Origin: Cardiobacteriaceae bacterium
GTDB taxonomy: Bacteria; Pseudomonadota; Gammaproteobacteria; Cardiobacteriales; Cardiobacteriaceae
Direction of reading: 5' to 3'
Length of the DNA stretch: 64,000 nucleotides
Assembly (NCBI GenBank): GCA_030525785.1
Contig: JAUNEA010000003.1
Span: 158,314-222,313 of the forward strand
Shown in pieces: positions 12,504-21,292 of the stretch. The position numbers were made by a program, and so were the translations under genes. The notes under the pieces were generated by a model. The model ran no database searches. It was not told where the DNA came from and saw only the letters and a program-made list of their open reading frames with translations. Positions within the stretch are counted from its first letter, which is position 1. Every line of letters begins with the position of its first letter.

Positions 12504-13433
12504 ATGAACAAATTAAGCCAACCGCAAAAAATCGTTGAATTTCTAAAACAAAATCCACAACAAAAATTCACTGCCCGCCAAATTGCCGAAGCAATTACGG
12601 CACAATATCCGCAAGATTATCAAAATAAAAAAGCCACTTTCCCCAATGAAAAAGCATTTATTCAACAAGTTGTGGCGGAAATTGGTGCGCACAAAACCAG
12701 TATATTAAAAGTTTGCGCCGATATTCAAATGCAGGATAAACCGCGTCCGCGTTTGTATTGGTATGAAAAAATCAATGATGCGCACGAAACGGCTAATCAC
12801 GTTGAATACCAAAGCGCTTTGTCCGCTAATCATGCCAGCCATAAAGAAAATATATCAGAGCACGATTTGTATCCCCAACTCATGCAATTTTTATCAGATG
12901 AATTGAAATTATATTGTTTGCGGATTGATGAAAAACGTTCTAAAAACAATCGTGGCAGCAAAGGCAATCATTGGTTGCACCCCGATATTGTCGCCATGCA
13001 AGCCCTTGATAAGCAATGGCATCATGATATTCGCCAATGCGTGAAATTGGGTTCGGGGCAAAATGTGGCGTTGTGGTCGTTTGAAGTGAAACGCGAATTA
13101 AACGGCAATAATGTGCGCGAAAGTTTTTTCCAAGCGGTCAGCAATTCCAGTTGGGCAAACGAAGGCTATTTGGTTACCACCGCCATTGTTGGCGAACATA
13201 CCGAAGAAGAATTGCGGATTTTATCGGCATTACACGGCATTGGCGTGATGATTTTGAATTTGGACGATTTAAGCGAAAGCGAAATTTTATTGCCCGCTAA
13301 GCGTAAAACGGAAATAGATTGGCAATCGGCGAACCGAATTGTGGAACAAAATGCCGATTTTCAAGATTTTATTGAATATGTCGCCATTTATTATCAAACA
13401 GGCAAAATTGTTGAACAGAATTGGAATCAATAG
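12504..13433 (+). CDS. hrgA: HrgA-like restriction-associated protein (COG2958)
   Basis: 309 residues resembling HrgA. Residues 1-90 form a winged-helix-like domain (KIVEFLKQNPQQKFTARQIA); residues 125-300 form a second domain with HPDIVAMQ and WSFEVKREL, whose Asp...Glu-x-Lys arrangement recalls a PD-(D/E)xK nuclease fold. In Helicobacter pylori hrgA is known as the gene that replaces the nuclease gene of the GATC-specific HpyIII system. Here it lies 17 bp behind an intact GATC nuclease gene. It is AT-rich, with one AAGCGCTT copy at 12810. Whether it cuts DNA is unknown. Confidence 0.72.
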   Translation: MNKLSQPQKIVEFLKQNPQQKFTARQIAEAITAQYPQDYQNKKATFPNEKAFIQQVVAEIGAHKTSILKVCADIQMQDKPRPRLYWYEKINDAHETANHVEYQSALSANHASHKENISEHDLYPQLMQFLSDELKLYCLRIDEKRSKNNRGSKGNHWLHPDIVAMQALDKQWHHDIRQCVKLGSGQNVALWSFEVKRELNGNNVRESFFQAVSNSSWANEGYLVTTAIVGEHTEEELRILSALHGIGVMILNLDDLSESEILLPAKRKTEIDWQSANRIVEQNADFQDFIEYVAIYYQTGKIVEQNWNQ

Positions 13434-13436
13434 TTC

Positions 13437-14015
13437 ATGATAATAGAAACCCACCCACTCCCCCCATTTTTGCCCGAAAACGCCAAAATCTTGATGTTGG
13501 GCAGTTTTCCGCCACCCAAACACCGTTGGAAAATGGATTTTTACTACCCCAATTTCAACAACGATATGTGGCGCGTTTTCGGTTTGGTGTTTTTTGACGA
13601 TAAGGATTATTTTGTTGATTTGGCAAACAAAACTTTTCACGAAAACAAAATCCGCGATTTTTTAAACGAAAAAGGCATTGCCATTTACGACACGGCTTAT
13701 CAGGTGCAGCGTTTGCAGGACAATGCGGCAGATAAGTTTGTGCAAATTGTTGAAGCGGTTGATTTAACGAAATTATTGGCGCAAATCCCATATTGTCAAA
13801 CCATCATCACGACAGGTGAATTGGCAACGCAAACCTTGCTTGCCCATTTCAGGCTGCCTGAAACGCTGAAAATCGGCACGCCACTGGCGTTTTCACACAA
13901 TGGGCGAGATTTAACGCTTTACCGTATGCCGTCCACCTCACGCGCTTATCCTTTGGCGTTGGCGAAAAAGGCGGAAAGTTATCAGGCTGTCTTCAATCCT
14001 CCGCTTCCAAAATAA
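13437..14015 (+). CDS. Uracil/hypoxanthine-DNA glycosylase-family protein
   Basis: 192 residues of the uracil-DNA-glycosylase superfamily. LMLGSFPPPKHRWKMDFYY (about 19-37) and NNDMWRVFG match the family's first active-site block, and MPSTSRAYPLALAKK near the C-terminus matches the second (DNA-intercalating) block. This pattern fits the subgroup that removes deaminated bases such as hypoxanthine or uracil. It starts 3 bp after hrgA and an exact uptake word lies in frame near the C-terminus (F-R-L-P-E), so it belongs to the imported segment. Substrate is not certain. Confidence 0.72.
   Translation: MIIETHPLPPFLPENAKILMLGSFPPPKHRWKMDFYYPNFNNDMWRVFGLVFFDDKDYFVDLANKTFHENKIRDFLNEKGIAIYDTAYQVQRLQDNAADKFVQIVEAVDLTKLLAQIPYCQTIITTGELATQTLLAHFRLPETLKIGTPLAFSHNGRDLTLYRMPSTSRAYPLALAKKAESYQAVFNPPLPK
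13848..13862. repeat. Uptake word inside glycosylase gene
   Basis: Exact TTCAGGCTGCCTGAA, the T-centred form, in frame within the glycosylase-family gene. It is the rightmost exact uptake word in the window. Confidence 0.8.
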
Positions 14016-14016
14016 A

Positions 14017-14038
14017 AAACGCCACCAGAGTGGCGTTT
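14017..14038. terminator. Bidirectional terminator hairpin
   Basis: A 9-bp perfect stem, AAACGCCAC/GTGGCGTTT, with a 4-base loop between the convergent glycosylase and cupin genes. A-rich on the left and T-rich on the right, it can serve both strands. A CAAAGCGCTTTG copy follows at 14040. Confidence 0.75.
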
Positions 14039-14052
14039 CAAAGCGCTTTGGT

Positions 14053-14451
14053 TTATTGGCTGGGTTTTGTATTGTGGTCATGGGTATGATGATGAGCGTC
14101 ATGCTCATGATGACCACTTTCGTGAATTAAAGTGACCACAAAAACGCTATCCTCCAAGCCCTTGCCAGCAATAAAATCTTTGCTACCAGAGGTAAGAACT
14201 TTACCAGCTTCTGCCACAATCACTTCACTATCGTTAAAGGTAAACTCCACTTTACCCGACACCACTGTAATCACAATATTATGATGAGGGTGGTCATGCT
14301 TTGCCATCAATTCATCTTTTTTCAAAATCTTGCGAACCACTTTGAATTGGTCACCTTCCAAAATTTTGCCGCCTTTATCTTCAGCTACAGTCGTTTGAGC
14401 CTGCGCCAATCCTGCCAAAGCGCTTAGGGTTAAGAGTGCAAATTTTTTCAT
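14053..14451 (-). CDS. Periplasmic cupin with His-rich tail
   Basis: 132 residues. Residues 1-18 are a signal peptide (cut after A-Q-A). A small cupin barrel follows, with the metal-site-like KHDHPHHN followed by VSGKVEFTFND. The last 20 residues are extremely His-rich (HESGHHEHDAHHHTHDH), suggesting binding or storage of zinc, nickel or copper. It stands alone between a terminator and a divergent-free gap. The role is unknown, and metal handling is inferred from composition. Confidence 0.68.
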   Translation of the reverse strand: MKKFALLTLSALAGLAQAQTTVAEDKGGKILEGDQFKVVRKILKKDELMAKHDHPHHNIVITVVSGKVEFTFNDSEVIVAEAGKVLTSGSKDFIAGKGLEDSVFVVTLIHESGHHEHDAHHHTHDHNTKPSQ

Positions 14452-14559
14452 GATAATCTCCCTAGAGTGACACGGAACATTCCGTCAAACCATTATAAAA
14501 CCTTGCGCCCTATTTAGCACTACTTTAGTCCACATCAATGTAAAAAATAACTTTATTCC

Positions 14560-15279
14560 TCAAAGTTTTTGATTGGCTTCACCTTCAAGCCAGCGTTCGA
14601 GGAAATCCTCAAGCCAAACTCGTGTTGGCTCCAACAGCTCTTCACGATAACGCACTTGTGCCTCGACTGTCTGCGCCCCCGCATTTTGCAACTGCTCTGC
14701 ACTTCGCTCAAACCAAGTATTCATCTGTGCCTCATGAGCTTCTGGGTGAAACTGAAAAGCAAAAGCGCTTTCTCCCATGCGGAAGGCTTGATTGGGATAC
14801 AAATCACTGGAAGCCAATTTAATGGCATTATCAGGCAAGGTAAAACCTTCGTTGTGCCATTGGTAAAAGCGCTCTGGAGCAGTTTGGAAGATGGTATTGT
14901 AGCCATCAATGGTTGGATAAACAGGGAAATAGCCAATCTCGACATAATGCTCTGGGTGGCGTGTCACAATTCCTCCAAAGGCTCGTGCCAGAAGCTGTGC
15001 CCCCAAGCAAATCCCCAAATAAGGCTTACCAGCTTCCACAACTGCTCGTATCCATTCCAACTCCAATTGCAAGGCGGGCAAATTATCATTCACACTCATA
15101 TTGCCACCAAAAACTACCGCCGCATCGAAGGTCTCTAAATCAGGCAAGACACAACCTGCCAAAGGGCAATATTTTTTCATTTGATGATGTCCATTTTTGG
15201 CGAAATACTCGCCAATCATACCTGTGTGCCCTTGTGGGTTATGCAAAATAATGGCAATGCGCTTGGAATTAGGGTTCAT
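14560..15279 (-). CDS. Class I glutamine amidotransferase-like protein
   Basis: 239 residues resembling the stand-alone glutaminase domain of GMP-synthase type. The nucleophile is Cys91 in GICLGAQ, and the triad His178 and Glu180 are in FQFHPEA, so the site is intact. The N-terminal IAIILHNPQGHTGMIGEY is typical of YfeJ-type proteins. No synthetase partner is adjacent, so the acceptor is unknown; members of this group have also been annotated as gamma-glutamyl peptidases. The gene is monocistronic. Confidence 0.8.
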   Translation of the reverse strand: MNPNSKRIAIILHNPQGHTGMIGEYFAKNGHHQMKKYCPLAGCVLPDLETFDAAVVFGGNMSVNDNLPALQLELEWIRAVVEAGKPYLGICLGAQLLARAFGGIVTRHPEHYVEIGYFPVYPTIDGYNTIFQTAPERFYQWHNEGFTLPDNAIKLASSDLYPNQAFRMGESAFAFQFHPEAHEAQMNTWFERSAEQLQNAGAQTVEAQVRYREELLEPTRVWLEDFLERWLEGEANQKL

Positions 15280-15423
15280 AATGTTTTATCGTTGGTTAGC
15301 AAAAGAGCGATAAGCTACCTTAAGCTGAAAATCTCCGCAATAATCTTTAGCTATCCTCTGATGCTATTGGCATCTCATGGACTTTTTCTTTACCATGCTT
15401 GATTTTTTTCGAAGGTATTTTTC

Positions 15424-16455
15424 ATGGATTCACTCACCCAAGCTGTGTTAGGCGCTGCCACCTATTCGGCCGTCATGGGTAAGCATCAGGGGCGCAAAGC
15501 GCTTTTGATTGGTGCTGCTCTGGGAACATTGCCTGATTTAGATGTTCTCATTCGCTATGCAGACCCCATTTCTCAGATGACCTATCATCGTGGTGCCTCG
15601 CATTCTCTTTGGATTTTGACTGCCTTCGCGTGGGGGCTGGCATTTTTATGGCACAAGTGGAAAAAACCCTCCTATTCTACAAAGCGCTTTGGGCTTGCCA
15701 TTTGGCTCGCACTCATCACCCACCCCTTGATTGATGCGATGACCATGTACGGCACCCAATTGTGGTATCCCTTCACACCACCGCCAACCTCATGGGCAAC
15801 CATCTTCATCATTGACCCACTCTACACCCTCCCCATGCTCTTGGCTTGTGGCTACTATCTCTTCCAGCCAAGCCAAAGCTCCAACAAAGCGCTTTGGCTG
15901 AGTATTCTTTGGGGCTGTGCGTATTTTCTTTGGGGATTTGTAGGCAAGAGTGTGCATGAAAATCGTGTTCGTGAATCTTTGGAAGAAAATGGCATTCGCG
16001 TAGAACGTATCATCTCCAACCCTACGCCGTTTAATACCATTTTATGGCGCGTGGTGGCAGAAGATGGTCAAGATAATCTGTATGAAGCTTACAGCAGCTG
16101 GTTTGACCAACAAGCGCCGAAATTTCGCAAAATCCCCAAAAACACCCATCTACGCCGCGATATTTGGGACAAAGCGCTTTTGCTCCAACGCCTGCATTGG
16201 TTCACCGATGGCTGGCTGGCTTATGAAATGCACGGCGAGGAATTGGTGGTCAAAGATGTTCGCATGAGCTATTTAGGCATCAGCGTGGGGTTTGAGTTTG
16301 TGGTGGGGCTTGATCATCGTGACCACTGGCACATCATCACGCCAAAGCGCTTTGGAACACGCCAGCCTTTGCCAGAAGCTTGGTTCAGCCGATTGTGGCA
16401 ACGCATGATGGGCAATCAGCAAGTTTTTGCTGAGGAATTAGGGCTATCCTCATGA
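15424..16455 (+). CDS. Membrane-bound metal-dependent hydrolase (DUF457/YdjM type)
   Basis: 343 residues. The N-terminal block has the family's conserved acidic and His residues (MDSLTQAVLGA, LPDLDVLI, YHRGASHSLW, THPLIDAMT), probably a metal site at the membrane. Several helices span about residues 60-180, and a soluble C-terminal domain follows. The family is annotated as predicted metal-dependent hydrolase; the substrate is unknown. Its stop overlaps the start of mutY by 4 bp, so the two are co-translated. Five AAGCGCTT repeats lie in frame. Confidence 0.78.
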   Translation: MDSLTQAVLGAATYSAVMGKHQGRKALLIGAALGTLPDLDVLIRYADPISQMTYHRGASHSLWILTAFAWGLAFLWHKWKKPSYSTKRFGLAIWLALITHPLIDAMTMYGTQLWYPFTPPPTSWATIFIIDPLYTLPMLLACGYYLFQPSQSSNKALWLSILWGCAYFLWGFVGKSVHENRVRESLEENGIRVERIISNPTPFNTILWRVVAEDGQDNLYEAYSSWFDQQAPKFRKIPKNTHLRRDIWDKALLLQRLHWFTDGWLAYEMHGEELVVKDVRMSYLGISVGFEFVVGLDHRDHWHIITPKRFGTRQPLPEAWFSRLWQRMMGNQQVFAEELGLSS

Positions 16456-17444
16456 GCTTTGCAAAGCGCTTGGTTGCATGGCAAAAAAAGTATGGTCGGC
16501 ACCATTTACCGTGGCAAGTTCACGATGCTTACCGAGTTTGGCTTTCGGAGATTATGTTGCAGCAAACGCAAGTTTCTACTGTTTTGCCCTATTTTGAGCG
16601 ATTTACCACCCGTTTTCCAAACGTAAGCGCTTTGGCACAGGCGGAGATTGATGAAGTACTGGCGTATTGGTCAGGCTTAGGCTATTACCGCCGTGCGCAT
16701 CATTTGCATCAAGCGGCCAAACAAGTGATGACCGATTTTGGCGGCACTTTTCCAACAAAGCGCTTTGAGCTTGAGCAATTGCAAGGTGTAGGGCGTTCAA
16801 CGGCTGCCGCTATTGCTGTGTTTGCCTTCAATGAACGCGAGGCAATCTTAGATGGCAATGTGAAACGCGTTCTTGCACGTCATGCAGGTCTTTATGGCGC
16901 ACCCAATGCCTCACAAACCCTCAAAGCGCTTTGGGCTAAAGCAGAAGAGCGTTTGCCCCAAGAGGATTTACGAGCTTACACACAAGGGTTGATGGATTTG
17001 GGTAGTGCGATTTGTACACGAAGCAAGCCCCAATGTTGGCAATGCCCTGTATCGGAGGATTGCTATGCCCACCAAAATAATAAAACCCATCTTTTGCCTG
17101 AAAAAGCAAGCCAAGCGAAAGTTCGTGAGCATCAAGTCGTGTGGCTATTGATGCGTTGTGAAAAGCGCTTTGCTTTGTGGCAACGGGGCAAACGTGGGAT
17201 TTGGGGTGGCTTGTGGAGTTTGCCAGAATACCAGCATCTGGCAGAGGCAAAAGTGGAGCAAAGCGCTTTACTTGCCTTGCCAGCCGTCACCCATCGGCTC
17301 ACGCATCGCTTGATACGAGCAGAAGTATGGGCGGTATCACTTGAAGAAGCCTCTGCTGATTATGCTTGGTTCACTCGAGAAGAAGCATTAGCACTGGGGC
17401 TACCAACGCCTATGCGAGAGATTTTAGAACGCTGGGCGGTGTAA
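16452..17444 (+). CDS. mutY: Adenine DNA glycosylase MutY
   Basis: Removes adenine mispaired with 8-oxoguanine. Catalytic Glu33 is in SEIMLQQTQV; the helix-hairpin-helix is LQGVGRSTAAAIAV, followed by catalytic Asp in LDGNVKRV. The Fe-S cluster cysteines have the C-x6-C-x2-C-x5-C spacing (ICTRSKPQCWQCPVSEDC). A C-terminal NUDIX-like 8-oxoG recognition domain follows. 330 residues, slightly short but complete. Its end lies 4 bp from the convergent ABC ATPase gene, with no terminator visible between them. Confidence 0.94.
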   Translation: MSFAKRLVAWQKKYGRHHLPWQVHDAYRVWLSEIMLQQTQVSTVLPYFERFTTRFPNVSALAQAEIDEVLAYWSGLGYYRRAHHLHQAAKQVMTDFGGTFPTKRFELEQLQGVGRSTAAAIAVFAFNEREAILDGNVKRVLARHAGLYGAPNASQTLKALWAKAEERLPQEDLRAYTQGLMDLGSAICTRSKPQCWQCPVSEDCYAHQNNKTHLLPEKASQAKVREHQVVWLLMRCEKRFALWQRGKRGIWGGLWSLPEYQHLAEAKVEQSALLALPAVTHRLTHRLIRAEVWAVSLEEASADYAWFTREEALALGLPTPMREILERWAV

Positions 17445-17448
17445 AGCC

Positions 17449-18204
17449 TTAAAAATACACACACAGCTTTTTATCACGATACGGCAATAGCTCTATATCC
17501 AAATGATACAAAGCGCTTAGAATCTCTTGGTTGATGATGTCTTCTGTGATGCCATAATGCAGTACCTCACCTTGTTGCATAGCGACAATGTGGTCAGCAT
17601 AGTGAGCAGCATAGTTGATGTCATGCAACACCACCACAATGGTTTTCCCCCATTCCAACACCGCATTCTTCAAATTCAGCATAAGCGCTTTGGCGTGATG
17701 AATATCGAGGTTATTCAAGGGTTCATCGAGCAAGATGTAATCGGTATCTTGGGTGAAGGTCATGGCAACCAAAGCGCGTTGGCGTTGCCCGCCCGAAAGC
17801 TCATCAAGATAACGATGACGAAAATCCTGCAAATCAAAATAGCTCAGCATTTCAGATACCTTTGCTCTATCTTCTGAACGCACACGCCCACGATGATAAG
17901 GGTAGCGTGCAAAGGTGAGCAAATCCTCCACCGTCAAACGGCTCATAAAATGCACTTGCTGCTGCAACAGTGCCACTTTTTGCGCCAATTGATGGCTTTC
18001 TGTGTGTGCAATATCACAACTATCAAAACACACTCGCCCTGTTTGCAGAGGCAAAATTCTCGCTATCACATTTAAAAGTGTGCTTTTTCCTGCGCCATTA
18101 GGGCCAATCAATGCCGTCATGCCACCACGTGGTAGCTGTAGCGTTGTAGGCTTCAGAATGGTTTTGCCCGCAATCTGATAACTTACGTCTTCGATTAAAA
18201 TCAT
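17449..18204 (-). CDS. Siderophore ABC importer ATPase
   Basis: 251-residue FecE/CeuD-type ATPase that powers siderophore import across the inner membrane. Walker A GPNGAGKST is at 34-42, the signature LSGGQRQR follows, then Walker B YILLDEP and a switch His in VVVLHD. It is the last gene of a four-gene minus-strand operon (binding protein, two permeases, ATPase) and overlaps the preceding permease by 4 bp. The order matches ceu/vct-type systems. Confidence 0.92.
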   Translation of the reverse strand: MILIEDVSYQIAGKTILKPTTLQLPRGGMTALIGPNGAGKSTLLNVIARILPLQTGRVCFDSCDIAHTESHQLAQKVALLQQQVHFMSRLTVEDLLTFARYPYHRGRVRSEDRAKVSEMLSYFDLQDFRHRYLDELSGGQRQRALVAMTFTQDTDYILLDEPLNNLDIHHAKALMLNLKNAVLEWGKTIVVVLHDINYAAHYADHIVAMQQGEVLHYGITEDIINQEILSALYHLDIELLPYRDKKLCVYF

Positions 18205-19190
18205 GCCCGTTTCCTTAAAAATGGCGTTAATGACAACAAAAACAACAGCCCACCCAAGCCCTCAATCACCATACTCAGGCTGCCTGCAAGCCCCCAAAAA
18301 CGCTCAAAAATCGTCTGCCCTAAAACCAGCATCAATCCAGCCATCATGGCAGATACAGGCAACAAAATGCTATGACGCGGCGTGGGGAACAATTGATACG
18401 TCAAAGCGCTTACCAGTAAACCAAAAAACAAAATAGGGCCTACCAATGCCGTTGAAATAGCTACAAGGCTTGCAGTCAACAACATCAAAACAAATACCTC
18501 TTTTGCATAATTCACACCCAAGCCAATCGCTTGCACACGCCCCAACGACAAAACATCTAACACAAAGCGCTTTTTCCACACATAAACCAAATTCGCCAGT
18601 ATCAAGAAGGTTGAAGGCAACAACAAAGCGCTTTGAGCGCGGTTGAATTGTGCATAAGCAATGCCTTGATAAAAGGCATATTCTGTTGGGTCAAGCAATC
18701 GCCCCATCAGCTGATTTAAATTGCGACACAACACGCCAAAAATCACGCCTATCAGCAACAAGCGATACAAATCATGTTGCAACAATGGGCGAGCCAAACC
18801 AAACAAAATCACTGCCATAGCCATCATCAAAGCGGTATTGCCTAAAAAACGAGTCAGTGGCGAGAGTTCGCTGTAGGCTGTTGTGGAGAAAAAGAAAATA
18901 AAGCCCATTTGAATTAGCAAATAAAGCGCATCTAAACCAATGAGCGATGGCGTTAAAATGCGATTGTGGCTGATGGTTTGAAACATCACGGTAGACATGC
19001 CCACCGCCGCTCCAACCAATAACAAATTCCAAAGCTTCTCGCCACGATGAGTCAGCAAAAATGACCAACTCCCTGAAGCCTTAATCAACATATAGCCCAA
19101 AGCGCTTAAGCACAGTGCCAACAAAAGCCACATCATGCGGCGTGTTAATGGCTGCTCCCAAAGCGCTTTGCAGCTCCAAGCCTTATTCAT
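18201..19190 (-). CDS. Siderophore ABC importer permease 2 (FecCD family)
   Basis: About 329 residues with many membrane helices, of the FecCD/BtuC family. I chose the ATG at 19190 (MNKAWSCK), which overlaps the upstream permease stop by 8 bp. An upstream in-frame start at 19244 would add a Cys-rich stretch (CFWCCCCKRC) read from the other permease's coding sequence. It pairs with the preceding permease to form the channel. The coding sequence holds five to six AAGCGCTT repeats. Confidence 0.9.
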   Translation of the reverse strand: MNKAWSCKALWEQPLTRRMMWLLLALCLSALGYMLIKASGSWSFLLTHRGEKLWNLLLVGAAVGMSTVMFQTISHNRILTPSLIGLDALYLLIQMGFIFFFSTTAYSELSPLTRFLGNTALMMAMAVILFGLARPLLQHDLYRLLLIGVIFGVLCRNLNQLMGRLLDPTEYAFYQGIAYAQFNRAQSALLLPSTFLILANLVYVWKKRFVLDVLSLGRVQAIGLGVNYAKEVFVLMLLTASLVAISTALVGPILFFGLLVSALTYQLFPTPRHSILLPVSAMMAGLMLVLGQTIFERFWGLAGSLSMVIEGLGGLLFLLSLTPFLRKRA

Positions 19191-20190
19191 GACGCACCTT
19201 TTGCAGCAACAACACCAAAAACAACCCTGCCCCCAAAACCCCAAATACGGTACTCACAGGAATCTCGTACGGAAAACGCAAACTACGCGACAACACATCG
19301 CAAAACAATAAACACGATACCGAAAGCCACGCACTCCAAGGCAAGCTTCTACGCAAATGATCGCCACAAAAACGGCGCACAATATTGGGCATCACCAAAC
19401 CTAAAAACGCAATCATGCCTACGGTAATCACGGTCAAAGCCGTCATCATCGCTACGCTCATCATCGACAACAAAACCAATTGCCGATAAGGTAAGCCTAG
19501 AGAGGTTGCCATCTGTTGCCCCATGCCAATGATGGTTAAACGATCTGCCAAGTAATAGGCAAAAGCTGCCGCAAAACCGCCTACCCACAGCAATTCATAA
19601 CGCCCACGCAAAACAGCCGAGAAATCGCCCGAAAGCCAAGTATTCAACAGCTGCAAAATCTCATACTCATAAGCCCAAAACTCCGCAACCGCGCCAATGA
19701 TGCCACCGTAAATCATGCCCACCAAAGGCACCAGCAAGCTATCGCGCACAGGTAAGCGCTTTGCCAACGCCAAAAAGAGCAACATCGAACCAAAGGCACA
19801 AACTGCCGCCACCCCCATTTTCGCCATCACACTCCAATGTGGGGCAAGTAATGTAACCGCAACCAAGCCCAATGCCGCACCTTCTGCTGTGCCTGCTGTT
19901 GAAGGCTCTACAAAACGATTATGCACCACCATTTGCATCAATAACCCAGCCACCGACATGGAAATGCCCGTCAGCCAAATCGCTGCCGTTCGTGGCACGC
20001 GGCTTTCTACAAATATCATTCGCGCCTTTTCATCGTGCCATACATTTTTCCAATCAACTTCCACCACGCCCACGTATAAACTAAGCAACGACAGCCCTAA
20101 AAGAACTGTCGTTGCCAGAAAACAAGCATGTTGGTTAATCAAACTCCCCCAAAAGCGCTTTGGGGATTGGGTTTGCTTATTTGCCACCAA
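19183..20190 (-). CDS. Siderophore ABC importer permease 1 (FecCD family)
   Basis: 335-residue multi-spanning permease with the FecCD pattern SRVPRTAAIWLTGISMSVAG and, later, GMIAFLGLVMPNIVRR near the cytoplasmic coupling loop. The start overlaps the binding-protein stop by 14 bp and the end overlaps permease 2 by 8 bp, showing tight translational coupling. Confidence 0.9.
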   Translation of the reverse strand: MVANKQTQSPKRFWGSLINQHACFLATTVLLGLSLLSLYVGVVEVDWKNVWHDEKARMIFVESRVPRTAAIWLTGISMSVAGLLMQMVVHNRFVEPSTAGTAEGAALGLVAVTLLAPHWSVMAKMGVAAVCAFGSMLLFLALAKRLPVRDSLLVPLVGMIYGGIIGAVAEFWAYEYEILQLLNTWLSGDFSAVLRGRYELLWVGGFAAAFAYYLADRLTIIGMGQQMATSLGLPYRQLVLLSMMSVAMMTALTVITVGMIAFLGLVMPNIVRRFCGDHLRRSLPWSAWLSVSCLLFCDVLSRSLRFPYEIPVSTVFGVLGAGLFLVLLLQKVRHE

Positions 20191-21067
20191 ATGCCTCTTT
20201 CAATTCAACCATAACCTCTTTCAACGCTTTAGGGCCGCCTACGTTGATGTAGATGTTGTGGGTATTGGGGTAGATAACTTGGTTGTTTTTCCAAGCCGTT
20301 GTGCCGTGTACCAAAGGATTATCCAGCGTTTGCTTCGCACTCGCCCCATCTTGACCAATAGCTGATAAGCGGTCTAAGGCATAAATCCAATCAGGATTGA
20401 CTTCCGCCACATATTCAAAAGTGACAGGCTCGCCATGACGACCAACTTTCTTGTCATCATGCACCAAATTTAAGCCCAATTCTGAAGCCAACCAGTTCGC
20501 GCGAGATTGAGGGCCATAAAGAGCAATTTTTTGACCATTCACCAATAAGCCCAAAACTTTACCTTTACCTTCCGCCAACTTTTTCACTTCATCGCGTAAG
20601 CCATTCAACTCCTCAGTAAGTGCTTTGGCTTCATCAGCTTTACCAAATACCTCACCCACAGAATTCAAACGCGCTACGCCTTCTTGGAATGAATTTTTGC
20701 CCTCAAGGGTTAAATCCACTGTTTTTGCAACTTTGCTGACATCATCGTATTTAGCTTGTGTACGCACCGCAACCACAATCAAATCAGGCTTCAATTCGTT
20801 CAACTTCTCCAAATCAGGCTCAAAGAAAGTGCCAACTTGCGCCACATCTCCCAAACCGTATTCCTCAGCCAAACGCCCACCAGGAATACCCACGATTTTG
20901 TCACTTAAGCCTAAAGCAATGAACGTATCAATCATGCCTGGATCCAAAACCACTACACGTTCTGGAGCTTTATCAAATTCCACATCACCTTTCGCTGTTT
21001 TCAACGTTGCCGCTTGAGCAATAGCACATGCTAAAGCACAAGAAGCCAGTAACCATTTTTTCAACAT
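20177..21067 (-). CDS. Siderophore-binding periplasmic protein (CeuE/FatB type)
   Basis: 296 residues. Residues 1-19 are a signal peptide ending A-Q-A; an early L-A-S-C could instead make it a lipoprotein, which I cannot settle. The mature part follows the type III binding-protein pattern (PERVVVLDPGMIDTFIALG, KPDLIVV, GPQSRANWLASELG) of CeuE/FatB/VctP, which bind catecholate-type ferric siderophores. First gene of the importer operon, with an AAGGTGA ribosome site. Iron (Fur) control is expected, but I saw no convincing Fur box upstream. Confidence 0.87.
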   Translation of the reverse strand: MLKKWLLASCALACAIAQAATLKTAKGDVEFDKAPERVVVLDPGMIDTFIALGLSDKIVGIPGGRLAEEYGLGDVAQVGTFFEPDLEKLNELKPDLIVVAVRTQAKYDDVSKVAKTVDLTLEGKNSFQEGVARLNSVGEVFGKADEAKALTEELNGLRDEVKKLAEGKGKVLGLLVNGQKIALYGPQSRANWLASELGLNLVHDDKKVGRHGEPVTFEYVAEVNPDWIYALDRLSAIGQDGASAKQTLDNPLVHGTTAWKNNQVIYPNTHNIYINVGGPKALKEVMVELKEAFGGK

Positions 21068-21292
21068 AAATTCACCTTAAGTTATCAGTTTAAAAAAGAA
21101 CTCAAATAGTACTTTTTCTTATTTAAATTTTCAAGAAATCTTACTAGGTATCCATGACAAATCATCTGTTTCTCTATCATGTCCCACAAACCAATGAAGG
21201 ATTTCTCATCACTCCGTAAAAGTTGGCATCTAAAATCATGCTAGAATCCAGACTTTGTACACAACAAGTCACATACAATGGAGGTAAAACAT

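Larger units (their letters stand above)
5512..14015. other. Probable imported segment of Neisseriaceae origin
   Basis: Bounded by the cold-shock-like gene and the glycosylase gene. It holds every exact uptake word seen in the window and a 6.7-kb gap in the otherwise dense AAGCGCTT repeat. Base composition varies inside it (GC-rich tex, AT-rich restriction genes), so it may be a mosaic of more than one transfer. No integrase, transposase or flanking att-like repeat is visible, which favours natural transformation over a phage or integrative element. The boundaries are approximate. Confidence 0.65.

Noticed and set aside
18279..18289. CAGGCTGCCTG in a permease gene as a further uptake word
   Set aside because: The TTC/GAA flanks are missing and the surrounding gene has the normal palindrome density, so chance is likelier.
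21068..21292. Fur box between the siderophore operon and slam
   Set aside because: The region is AT-rich, but I could not find a stretch close enough to the 19-bp consensus.
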